NCBI RefSeq assembly: GCF_023065955.2
Contig: NW_026622852.1
Coordinates: 6,480,423-6,544,422 of the forward strand
Length of the DNA stretch: 64,000 nucleotides
Direction: 5' to 3'
DNA from: Ursus arctos
Lineage: Eukaryota; Chordata; Mammalia; Carnivora; Ursidae
Positions 1 through 10,358 of the stretch are shown here, in pieces; the first letter of the stretch is position 1, and each line of letters starts with the position of its first letter. The notes below the pieces were generated by a model. That model saw only the letters and a list, made by a program, of their open reading frames with translations. It was not told where the DNA came from and made no database searches. The translations under genes and the position numbers were made by a program.

Positions 1-695
1 CAGTTTTCCCAATGCCATTTGTTGATGAGACTGTCTTCTTGTCATTGGGTATTCTTTCCTGCTTTGTCGAAGATTAATTGACCATATACTTGTGAGCTTA
101 TTTCTGGGTTTCCTATCCTGTTACATTGATCTATGTGTCTATTTTTGTGCCAGTACCATATTGTTTTGATTACTATAGCTTTCCAATATGACTTTATGTC
201 TGGAATTGTGATTCCTCCAGCTTTGCTTTTCTTTCTTGAGGTTACTTTGGCTATTGGGCATCTTTTGTGGTTCCGCCAAATTTTACGATTCTTTGTTCTA
301 TCTCTGTGAAAAACACTGGTAATATTTTGATAGGGATTGCATTAAATGTGTAGATTGCTTTGTGTAGTGTAGACATTTAAAAAAAATATTTGTTCTTCTA
401 ATCCATGAGCATGGAAAATCTTTCCATTTATTTGTGCCATCTTCAATTTCTTTCATCAGTCTCTAGTTTTCAGAGTACAGATCTTTTACCTCTTGGTTAG
501 ATTTATTCCTAAGTATCTTATTGGTTTTGGTGCAATTGTAAATTTCATTAATTCCTTAATTTCTCTTTCTGCTGCTTCATTTATGGTGTATAGAAATGCA
601 ACAGATTTCTGTACATCGATTTTATGACTTTACTGCATTTATTTTCAGTTCTAGCAGGGTTTTTTGGTACAGTCTTTTGAGTTTCTTCTTTTCTT

Positions 696-889
696 TCTTT
701 TTTTTTTTAAGATTTATTTATTTAATTTAGAGGGTGGAAAGGACAGAGGGAGAGAGATAATCCCAATGCAGCATCCCCACTGAATGTGGAACCTGATGTG
801 GGGCTTGATCCCAGGACCCAGAGATCATGACCTGAGCAAAAAAACATCAAGAGTCAGCCATCCAACCAACTGAGCCACCCAGGTGCTCT
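696..889 (-). mobile_element. Can-SINE (tRNA-derived), antisense
   Basis: Poly-T followed by aagatttatttattt at the left and 'ctgagccacccaggtgct' at the right identify an antisense Can-SINE inserted in L1 ORF2. The target-site duplication is weak (gagtttctt on the left against gagttttct on the right), so this is an older copy. Confidence 0.9.
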
Positions 890-2770
890 GAGTTTTCTAT
901 ACAGAGTATCTCATCATCTGCAAAGAGTGAGAGTTTTACTTCTTCCTTGCTGTTTTAGATGCTATTATTTCTTTTTGTTGTATGATTGCTGTGGCTAGGA
1001 CTTCTAATAATATGTTGAATAAAAGTGGTGAGAGTGGACATCCTTGTCTTGTTCCTGACCATAGAGGAAAAGTTCTTCGTTTTTCCTTATTGCAGGTGAT
1101 ATTTGCTGTGGGTTTTTCATATATGGCCTTTATTTTGTTGAGGTATTTTCCCTCTAGCCCTACTTTGCTTGAGGGTTTTTATCATGAATGGATGTTGTAC
1201 TTTGTCCAATGTTTTTTGTGCATCTATTGGAAAGATCATACAGTTCTTTTCTTTTATTAATGTGGTATATCACAGTGAATGGTTTGCAAATATTGAACCA
1301 CACCTCCAACCCAGGAATAAATACCACTTGATGGAGGTGAATGAATTTTTTAAATGTATTTTTTAATTTGGCTTGCTAGTATTTTACTGAGAATTTTTAT
1401 ATCAATGTTAATCAAGGATGTAGGCTTATAGTTCTCTTTTTTTTGGTGGTGTCTTTATATGGTTTTGTATCAGGGTAATGCTGGCCTCATAGAATGAATT
1501 GGGAAGTGTTCTTTCCTTTTCTATTTTTTGGAATAGTTTGAAAGAATAGGTATTAACTCTTCTGAAATGTTTGGTAGAATTCACCCGTGAAGCTATCTGG
1601 CCCTAGACTTTTGTTTGTTTGGGAGTTTTTTGATTACTGATTCAATTTCTTTGCTGATTATCAGTGTATTCAAGTTTTCTACTTCCTCCTGTTTCAGTTT
1701 TGGTAGTTTATATGTTTCTAGGAATTTGTCCATTTCTTCCACATTCTCCAATTGTTTATATTTCAGTGGTATTGGTTGTTATTTCTCCTATCTCATTTTT
1801 TATTTTATTTATTTGGGTCTATTTTCTTTTCTTTTTGAAAAGTCTGGCTACCGGTTTATCCATTTTATTGATATTTTCAAAGAACCAGCTCCTGGTGACA
1901 TTGACTTGTTCTACTGCTTTTTTATTTTCTATATAATTTATTTCTGGTCTAATATTTATTATGTCCTTCCTTCTGCTGGCTTTAGGTTTTATTTGTTGTT
2001 CTTTTTCTAGTCCCTTTAGATGTAAATTTAAGCTGTTTATTTTAGCTTTTCATGCTTCTTGAGGTAGGCCTATATTGCTATATATGTCCCTTTTAGGATT
2101 GCTTTTGAGGCATCTCAAAGATTTTGGACCATTGTGTTCTCTTTTTCATTTGTGTCCATGTATTTTTTTAAAAAAATTTCTTCTTTGATTTCTTGCTTGA
2201 CCATTCATTATGTAATAGCATGTTATTTAACGTTGGTGTATTTATGGTCTTTCCAAATTTTTTCTTGTGGTTGACTTCTAGCTTCATAGCATTGTGGTCA
2301 GAAAAGATGCACAGTATGATTTCACTCTCACTATATCTGTTAAGACCTATTTTGTGATCTAACATGTGATCTATTCTGGAAAATATTCCATGTGTACTTG
2401 GAAGAAATGTGTATTCTGCCATTTTAGGATGGAATGTTCTGAATTTGTCTGTTAAGTCTATCTGGTCCAGTGTGTCATTCAAAGCCATTGTTTCCTTGTT
2501 TATTTTTTATTTAGATGATCTGTCCATTGATGTAAGTAGGGTGTTAAAGTACCTTACCATTATTGTGTTATTACTTTAGTTGCTTTATCTTTGTTATTGT
2601 TCAGTGTATTTGAGTGCTCCCATGTTGAATGCATAAACATTTCACAATTGTTTTATCTTCATGTTGGATTGTTCCCTTTATTATTATATAATGCCCTTTG
2701 TCTCTTTTTACAGTCTTTGTTTTAAAGTCTAGTTTGTTTGATGTAAGTATTGCTACTGTGGCTTTCTTTT

Positions 2771-2976
2771 TTTTTTTTTCTTTTTTTTTTTTTTTAAGAT
2801 TTTATTTATTTATTTGACAGAGACAGCCAGCAAGAGAGGGAACACAAGCAGGGGGAGTGGGAGAGGAAGAAGCAGGCCCCTAGTGGAGAAGCCTGATGTG
2901 GGGCTCCATTCCAGAATGCTGGGATCACACCTTGAGCCGAAGGCAGACGCTTAACGACTGCGCCACCCAGGCGCCC
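2771..2976 (-). mobile_element. Can-SINE, antisense, full length with 18-bp TSD
   Basis: Complete antisense Can-SINE: poly-T/aagattttatttattt tail, purine-rich CT-complement middle, and a tRNA-like head ending in ccacccaggcgcccc. It is flanked by a perfect 18-bp direct repeat (ctactgtggctttctttt) at 2753-2770 and 2977-2994. This is the hallmark of L1-driven retrotransposition into the L1 ORF2. Confidence 0.96.
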
Positions 2977-3439
2977 CTACTGTGGCTTTCTTTTGATATC
3001 CATTTGCATGATAAATATTTCTCCACCCCGTCACTTTCAATCTGCAGGTATCTTTCAATCTAAAATGAGTCTGTTGTAGGCAACATATAGATGTTTCTTG
3101 TTTTTTGTTGTTTGTTTATCTATTCTGACACCCTATGTCTTTTGATTGGAGTGTTTAATCCATTGACATTCAAAGTAATTATTGATATATATGCATTTAT
3201 TGCCATTTTATTATGTGTTTTGTCCTTGTTTCTGGAGATTTTGTCTGATCCATTCTTGTCTGTCCTGCCCTCAAAGAGTCCCCTTTAATATTTCTTGCAG
3301 GGCTGGTTTAGTGTTCATGAACTCCTTTAGTTTTTGTTTGTCTGAGAAACTCTTTATCTCTCCTTCTACTCTGAATGAGATAGCTTTGCTGGATCAAGTA
3401 TTCTTGGCTGGTATTTTTTCCATTCAGCACTTTGAATAT

Positions 3440-4140
3440 ATCATGCTACTCTTTTCTGGCTTACCAAGTTTCTGTTGAGAAATCTCCAGCTAGCCTTATG
3501 GGTTTTCCTTTGTAACTTAAGGACTACTGTGTTGCTGCTTTTAAGATTTTTTTCTGTATCACTGTTTTTTGTAAATGTAATTATAATATGACCTGTTGTT
3601 CTGTTATCTTTGATTTTTATGGGAGTTCTCTGTGCTTTCTGGATCTGAAAATATTTTTTTTCTCCCCAAGATTAGGGAAGTTTTCCACTATTTTTTCCTC
3701 AAGTAAATTTTCTGCCCCCTTTTCTCTCTCTTTTTCTTCTGGGACTCCTATAATATGGATATTCTTACAATTGATGGAGTGACTGAATTCCCTAAGACTC
3801 TTCTCATGTTGTATAAGTTCTGTCTCTCTGTTTTGTTCAGCTTCATTATTTTCCTTTTTTTTTTCTTTCTCAGCCATTAATTTATTCTTCTGCTTCTTTT
3901 AACCTGCTGTTCATTACAACAAACCAGTTTTCAACCTCATTTATTAAATTCTTCATCTCTGATTGATTCTTTTTTAACTGTTTTATTTCTATGGCAAAGG
4001 TCTCCTTGATGTCTTCTTTTTTTTTTTCCCCCAAGCCCAGTGAGTATCCTTATGATTGTTGCTTTAAATTCTTCATCAGACATATTTGTTATATCGGTTT
4101 TGCTTAGATATCTGGCCATGGAGTTCTCTTTTTCTCTCAT
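3440..4140 (-). pseudogene. L1 ORF1 (RNA-binding chaperone) remnant
   Basis: Decayed ORF1 of the antisense L1. The family protein forms coiled-coil trimers that coat L1 RNA. The N-terminal piece (4140-3937) has MSDEEFKATIIRILTGL followed by a basic KKKRR stretch. The next piece (3877-3617) has an acidic, glutamate-rich coiled-coil segment, then INCKNIHIIGVPEEKEREKG, the start of the RRM-like domain. The frames are separated by shifts. The N-terminus resembles the ORF1 at about 43.9 kb (MSDPELKATIIRILARL), placing both copies in one lineage. Confidence 0.8.
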
Positions 4141-5486
4141 TTGGAATAAATTCCTCCATCTTGGAATTTTGTCTAAGTGTCTCCTATCTTATATGTTAGA
4201 AAAGCCAGTTATGTCTTCTGCTTCTGTTAGTAATGGCCTTATGAAGAAGAGGTCATGTAATGCCCAGGGCACAGCCCTTCAGGCAGTGTCTCTGGTGTGT
4301 GGTGTGTGCACTCTGCTGTTCTGTTTTGGGCGTTCTATCCTTCAGGTCGGTCATATGCAGAGACTCTCCTTGTCTGCTGTGGGCAGTGTTTGGTCCCTGG
4401 CCTGACTATGGCAAGGTTTAACTAGGTGTCTCTGGTCTGCTTCTGAAAAGAGACCTGACACCAACTCTACCTGAATTGAAGCCCTGCAGAACTCTCTGGT
4501 TGGCAGACATGTACAGGGCATGGCATGGTAGGGGTTTGTGCTTGTCTGCCAGGGTAGGGGCCCACTATACTGGGACTGATGCAAGCTTGACTGAGAAGGC
4601 CAGGGCACAGGAGTTTGGTGCTTGGTATAAGCAAGTTAGGCAGCCAGTGTCCATGCTGAGCTATTTCCTTTAGGTCGCTTGGTGTTCATGCTGTGAAATG
4701 GAAGAGGAAAATGGTGCCAGCCAGCTCCTTTGTTCTTGGAGAGATCTCTGTGAAAGATGCCTTTCAGGGAAGTGCTCCTAGGATAGCAAATAATATCCTC
4801 TCTGTTTGCTCCAGGTGTTTTTCAGATCTTTTTTCCCAACCTTTCTGCCCTTGGGGTTGTTTGCCTGCCTCCTCTCCAGGAGCAGGGCTGTGCCTTCAGG
4901 GTTATATCCCAGCTAAGCCTACTAACCTTGAAAACTCCAGATTTTAAGTCCTGCTGGTTTCAAGAACTCACGAAATTCATCCCCTCTCATTTTCCAAGCC
5001 ACCGGCTTTGGGGAAATGTTCTTGTGCATTCCCCTGTATGCCCCTTCTCTTGTTCTTCTCTAGGACCACCGCTTCCTCCTCTGCAACATGCATGACCTGT
5101 TTCTACCTTAAATCATGCCTTCCCATGTCCTACCTTCTTTGATGTGGCCTCTTCTCTCTCTTTAGTTGTGAAGATTGTTCTGTCCATCTTCAGGTTGATT
5201 TCTGGGATGTGTAGGGTAATTTGATAGCTATCTAGTTGTGTTCATGGAACAAGATGAGCCTAGGGTCCTCCTACTCTGCCACTGTCTTGAAAATCCTAAT
5301 CCAGGTCATTTTGTATCATTCCCAATACCTAACACAGTACTTGCCAGAGAAGCAATCAAATAATATTAGGTAAATTAATAAATATCACCCTATGTATGTG
5401 TCATTGATCAATTTTAAAATAAATGGTATGAACAGTGTATATCAACAGAAAAAAATATGTGTATACCAATAAATATCTTTTTCAAG

Positions 5487-6975
5487 GAAGCTTTGGTAAG
5501 ATGTAATTGATATACAAAAAACTGTACACATTAATGTATACAATTTGATGACTTTGGAGATATGGGTGCACCCACGAAACTGTCACCAGAATCAAAGTAA
5601 TAGACATGTCCATCACCTCCAAAAGTTTCCTTCTGTCCCTTTTTTTCTGTTTTAGGAACACAGCATGAGATTTAACTACTTAAATTTGTAAGTGTACAAT
5701 GCATATTGTTGACCAAGGGCACTATGCTGCATTGCTGATATTTAGAAATATTTATTCTTGCATAACTGAAGGTTTATATCAATTACATAGATCCATATTT
5801 CCCCGTCCATACCAGTGCCAGCAACCACCATTCTACTGTCTGATTCTATGATTTGACTATTTCAGTTGTCTCATATAAGTGGAACCATGCAGTATTTGTC
5901 TTTCTGTGACTGGCTTATTCCACTTAGCATAATATCCTCTAAGTTCATCTGTGTTTTTACATAGGGCAGCATTTCCAGAATAATATTGGTATATCACATT
6001 TTCTTTATCCATTCATCCATGATGAACATTTGAATTGCTTTTGAAACTTGGCTATTATGAGATATCATAATTAATGTAAATGTTGAGATATTGCTTCAGG
6101 ATCTAGTTTCAATTCTTTTGGGTAAATACCCAGAAGTGAGTTTGTTGGATCATATTATAGTCCTCTGTTAAATTTTTTTTTTGAGGAACTTCCATATTGT
6201 TTTACACAGAAACTGCATTGTTTTACATTCCCACCAACATTCCCACCGACATTCCCACCAACATTAAAAAGGGTTACAGCTTTTCACAATCTCATCAATA
6301 TTATTTTTTTTTTTTATAATAGCCATCCTAACAGTCATGATGTGATATCTCATTACGGTTTAGATTTGCATTTCCCTAATGATTAGTGACATTGAACATC
6401 TCTTCATGTATCTGTTGTCCATTTGTATGTCTTCCTTGGGGGGGGAATCTATTCAAATCCTTTGCTCACTTTTTAAATTGCATTATCAGTTTGTTTTGCT
6501 TTGGGCATTGCAGTGTAGTAGTTTCTTACCTCATATAGTGTGGAAATTAACTCCTTATCAGATATATGGTTTTCAAATGTTTTCTCCCATTCCATAGGTG
6601 CCATTCTGTTTTGCTGGTTGTTTCCTTTGTTGTGCAGAGGCTTTTTAGTTTGATATAGTCCTTCTTGTCTATTTTTGCTTTTGTTGTTTTTGCTTTTGGT
6701 GTCATATGTGAGAAACTGCAAGATGAATGTCAAGAAGGTTTTCCATTCTCTGTTTTATTCTAGGAGTTTTACAATTTCAGGTTTTACATTTGAGTCTTTA
6801 ACTCACCTGTGTTTATTTTTGTGTATGGAGTAAGATAAAGTCCACATTCATTCTTTTACATGTGGATATCCAGTTTTTCTAACATCATTTATTGGAGAAA
6901 ATATCTGTTCTCCATTGTGTATTTGGTACCCTTATGGAAGATCAGATGACCATATATACATGAGTTGAATTCTGG
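5487..6975 (-). mobile_element. Old L1 (L1M-type) 3' portion, antisense
   Basis: Starts with the antisense 3'UTR signature of older mammalian L1s (ttgatatacaaaaaactgta, then 'caccagaatcaaagtaatag') and runs into the ORF2 C-terminal region (tggtatatcacattttcttt, 'attcccaccaacatt'). It stops near 6975 in the ORF2 region, so the copy is 5' truncated. A short triplicated 'cattcccacca/gacattcccacca' run lies near 6225-6262. No intact frame. Confidence 0.85.
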
Positions 6976-7552
6976 GTTAAAAATATATAATTTTAAATTA
7001 TTTAGAAGATGAGTACCACTCCTAAACTTATGCTTATGAATGCATTTTTATGTAGCAAAATTCCACAACTCAGTAATTAAGTCAATAAGTAGCTATGAGT
7101 ATGATGTTTAATTTGGGGAATTTAAAAATGAAATTTGGTTTTAGCAAGTTCAATTATATATAATTAGCTGGACTAAAATTGCCAAAATATTATCTAGTAA
7201 TGGTTAGGCCTGATACATAGAAAATTATTGTTTAATATGAATAAATTAAAATACCAGCCTCTTTCTTGATAGCTTTACAACACTGCAATAAACATATATT
7301 CTTTATTTGTGAATTGTCTTTCTGAGCTGCCTGAAGAGTTTGAAGGAGTCTTAAAATTTTCTCATTATCTCATTCAATTTGACATTAGCAAATTGTTTCA
7401 ATAGATAGTAGCCTGACCAATTTAGAATTTCTAAATTAATGATGTTTTAATCTGATTTTAAAAGTCATTCGATATTTTCAACTATGTTATAAATTCTGCT
7501 TCACATTACTATGAATAATAAAAATAACAGTTTATTTTGACATTTATTTTTA
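6976..7552. other. Unique AT-rich spacer
   Basis: No repeat, open frame or RNA gene recognised. Confidence 0.5.
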
Positions 7553-7759
7553 GGGACACCTAGGTGGTTCAGTCAGTTAAGTGTCTGCCTTTAGCTCAGG
7601 TCATGATGCCAGGGTCCTGGGAATGAGCCCAGCATCAGGCTCCCTGCTCACTGGGGAGCCTGCTTCTCTGTCTCCCTCTGCCTGCCACTCCCCTTGCTTG
7701 TGCTGTCTCTGTCTTTCTCCCTCTGTCTAATAAATAAATAAAATCTTTTAAAAAAGGAA
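7553..7759 (+). mobile_element. Can-SINE, sense
   Basis: Head gggacacctaggtggttcag, tRNA-like body, CT-rich middle and (aataaat)n aaatctttt tail. Flanked by an 11-bp direct repeat atttattttta (7542-7552 and 7760-7770). Several head differences from the younger copies suggest an older subfamily. Confidence 0.93.
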
Positions 7760-7770
7760 ATTTATTTTTA

Positions 7771-8469
7771 ATTTTTTAAAATTTATTTTATTTTTAAATT
7801 TAATTTATTTTAATATTTTTAAAATAGCTGTTTAATTTTTTTAGAAATACATAATGATTGTGTGTCCTTTGCAAAGAGATAGTTTTTAATTATCTTAATC
7901 TTAAAGTCTATATTAGCCCAATATTTAATAAAATTTATATTGTGAAGCATGTTATAGTTCTGACTACTAGACCATCAACTTGTTTTCCCAGGAAAGTATC
8001 AAAATCTAATTTTTGGTGTCATATTTTTCTTTATTTCTTTGCAGGTTTACGTGCATATGTGTACATATAGGTACTTCCCCTATAATTCAGAGTTTTATCT
8101 GAATGTCTCCATTGAGGAAATTTGAGACCTCTTGCCTCAATTCTTTCTTGTCACAGAAAACTAACAAACAAAGATATGTCTTTCTTTTGCCATCAACATT
8201 TCTCAATACTTGGAGGTAGGGAAGGAGATCAGAAAGGAGCCATTTTTAGTTTGACCTTAATTAATTCAATTACCTCTATAAGGGACATATATACAGACAT
8301 ATTTAGAGTTTTCAGCCAAATATATACTTTAAAGCCAACTAGTCAGACTTTTTATAATTTTTTACTAAATTATATTTACCCATTGTTTTCCTATGCAACC
8401 CTTCCCCTACCAGAACCATTGAGGCTCCCAAAATACAGAATTAATGAACAAAAGAAAATGAATACGGAT
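7771..8469. other. Unique sequence with AT-rich start
   Basis: 7771-7850 is A/T-only low complexity. The rest is unique, including a 123-codon chance open frame (8122-8493) that runs into the L1 5' end. It has no recognisable domain and I do not call it a gene. Confidence 0.45.
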
Positions 8470-9385
8470 GGAGTTAAGATGGCAGAGGAGTAGGGGACCA
8501 CTTTTTCAGCCGGTCCCCTGAGTTGAGTTGGATAGGTACCAGACCAGCCTGAACATCCACAAAATCAGCCTGAGATGCAGGAAGATACACCTGGATCTCT
8601 AAAAATGAACATCTCCAGCACTGAGTATTGAGGTATGAAGTGGGGAGCCGTGAAACCGCACACAGATATCAGAAGATAAATGAAAGGGGGAGGGAGCCAC
8701 CACATTTGGGTGCCGGGAAGCAGTAACCAACTGCACTGGGGAGCGGGTGGACTCGCGGACCGGCACCTGAGAGAGAGCAGATTGAGACAGTGAGCAGGGG
8801 AACGCGCACCACCAGACTGAAATGGAGCTCTGGTATGCTCACTGGAACCAGACTGAGACGGGGAGCTCCAGGAGCACAGGAGCGGCTGGCGGCCGGCAGT
8901 GTTAGAAACACAAAGGACAGAGACATGCCGGCCCTGGAAGTGAGGGCTGGGATGTCGGGTGTGGGGCGCACATCCTGGGACGCTGCAGGGTTGAGCAGCA
9001 CCAACAGAACACAGTTAAAGTGGCCAGAACATCAATGGAGAAGAGTCTGCGAACCCTCTGTCCTGAGACAGAGGTTGAGATTCGGCCACTGCTGCTCTGA
9101 CTCTCAGAAGGGGCACAGGAAACCTCCAGAGAAAGCTGCCAGAGGACAAAAGCCTGGAAATACCGGCTCACAGTGTGCCCATCCCCATCCCCCCTCTCAG
9201 GGGACATGGAGACTCTTCCCAAACAGGGTTGCCTGAGTATCCGTGTGGCAGGCCTCTCCCCCAGAAGGCAGGCTGAAAAATCAAGAAGCCCACATCCCTA
9301 AGATCCCTATAAAACAAGGGCACACAGCGTGGGTCCTGGTCAATAATTTGGGCTCTGGACAACCCTGCAACCTCTCCTCATCAGA
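8470..9385 (+). promoter_or_regulatory. L1 5'UTR with internal promoter, CpG-rich
   Basis: L1 5'UTRs carry an internal RNA polymerase II promoter. This one is much richer in G+C and CpG than the surrounding AT-rich DNA, especially 8700-8950 (for example gcgggtggactcgcggaccg). Apparent open frames on both strands here, the longest 148 codons at 8790-9236, are by-products of the high GC content and not proteins. Confidence 0.7.
8476..8483 (+). promoter_or_regulatory. YY1-like site at L1 5' end
   Basis: The octamer aagatggc lies six bases from the inferred L1 start. In known mammalian L1s a YY1 site at this place sets the transcription start. Mutated versions occupy the same place in the antisense L1s ending at 5292 and 44993. 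Assignment is by position and motif only. Confidence 0.5.
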
Positions 9386-10286
9386 ATGATGAGAAGGAGA
9401 AATCCCCACAGCAAAGAAAGGACAATGAGCCTGTGGCCTCTGCCACAGAACTAACGGATATGGATATAACCAAATTATCAGAAATGAAATTCAGAATAAC
9501 AATGGTCAAGATGATGTATAGACTTGAAAAAAGTATTAATGAAAATGTTAATAAGAATATAGAATCTCTAAGGGCAGAAATGAGAGCGAATCTCACAGAA
9601 ATTAAAAATTCTATGAGCCAAATGCAGTCAAAAATAGAGGCTCTGACGGCCAGGGTGAATGAAGCAGAAGACGTGTCAGCGAGTGGGAGGATGGCTTAGT
9701 AGAAGAGAAAGCTAAAAGAGAATCTGGACTTAAAAAAATCCAATCTCAAGAATGTAGGTTATGGGAGATTACTGACTCAATGAAACATTCCAATGTCAGA
9801 ATCATCAGCATCCCCAAGGGGGTGGAGAAAAACAGACGTCTAGAAGAGATATTTGAACAAATTGTAGCTGAAAACTTCCCTAATTTAGTGAGGGAAACAA
9901 ACATTCATGTCCAAAAGGCAGAAAGGACCCCTCCCAAGCTCAACCACGACAAACCTACGCCACGTCACGTCATAGTGCATTTCGCAAATATGAGATCCAA
10001 GGATACAGTATTGAAAGTGGCCAGGGCAAAGAAATTTCTCATGTACCAAGGCAAAGGTATCAGAACTAAGTCAGACCTGTCTACACAGACCTGGAATGAC
10101 AGAAAGGGTTGGGGGGGCATTTTTAAAGTTCTTTCAGAGAAAAACATGCAGCCAAGGATCCTCTATCCAGCAAGGCTGCCATTCAGAATTGATGGAGACA
10201 TAAAGACCTTCCAGACTCACCAGTCATTGACCAATTTTGTAACCACAAAACCAGCCCTACAGGAGATATTAAGGGGTGTTCTATAA
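9385..10286 (+). pseudogene. L1 ORF1 (RNA-binding protein), frameshifted
   Basis: Two open pieces in different frames. The first (to 9699) carries the N-terminus and coiled coil (TDMDITKLSEMKFRITMVK, then a heptad-like region ending AEDVSASGRMA) and stops at TAG 9697-9699. It has no upstream in-frame ATG at the usual place. The second (9780-10286, 168 residues) carries the RRM-like domain (MKHSNVRIISIPKGVEKNRR) and the C-terminal domain (YPARLPFRIDGDIKTFQTHQ) to a normal stop. The family protein is an RNA-binding chaperone of the L1 ribonucleoprotein. The net frameshift between the pieces destroys function. Confidence 0.88.
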
Positions 10287-10358
10287 AGGTAAAAAGGCCC
10301 CAAGAGTGATACAGAACAGAAAGTCACAATCTATAGAAACAAAGACTTTACTGGCAAC

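Larger units (their letters stand above)
1..3206 (-). pseudogene. L1 ORF2 (endonuclease-reverse transcriptase) remnant
   Basis: Decayed ORF2 coding an L1 endonuclease followed by reverse transcriptase; the family protein nicks target DNA and copies L1 RNA into it. The start codon at 3206 on the minus strand matches the start of ORF2 in the copy at 42949. The best open piece is 2488-2168, which carries the C-terminal endonuclease region: a GIFSRIDHML block followed by SDHNAMKLEVNHK, equivalent to the family's catalytic SDH motif. Upstream on the plus strand, 1-2160 matches the linker, RT and thumb regions in antisense. SINEs at about 696 and 2771 interrupt it. No intact frame remains. Confidence 0.85.
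1..5292 (-). mobile_element. L1 retrotransposon, 5'-complete, antisense, runs off left edge
   Basis: Antisense L1. Read on the minus strand, the order is 5'UTR (about 5292-4145), ORF1 remnant (about 4140-3440), ORF2 from an ATG at 3206 towards position 1, with the ORF2 C-terminal part and 3'UTR outside the window. The 5' end is recognisable because its minus-strand start carries a 'gtggcagagtaggaggacc' block, similar to the 5' ends at 8470 and 44993. Reading frames are broken by many stops and shifts. Two SINEs are inserted (about 696-889 and 2771-2976). It belongs to a different L1 lineage from the full-length copy at 8470, judging by its ORF1 N-terminus and 5'UTR. Confidence 0.93.

Noticed and set aside
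5300..5400. Possible MIR 3' end ('aacacagtacttgccagaga')
   Set aside because: Only one short block resembles MIR, with no core region beside it; too weak to annotate.
8122..8493. 123-codon open frame upstream of the L1
   Set aside because: No domain, atypical composition, and it overlaps the L1 5' end; a chance frame.
8669..9362. Overlapping 100-150 codon open frames on both strands
   Set aside because: They lie in the CpG-rich L1 5'UTR; high GC content lowers stop frequency. No protein similarity recognised.
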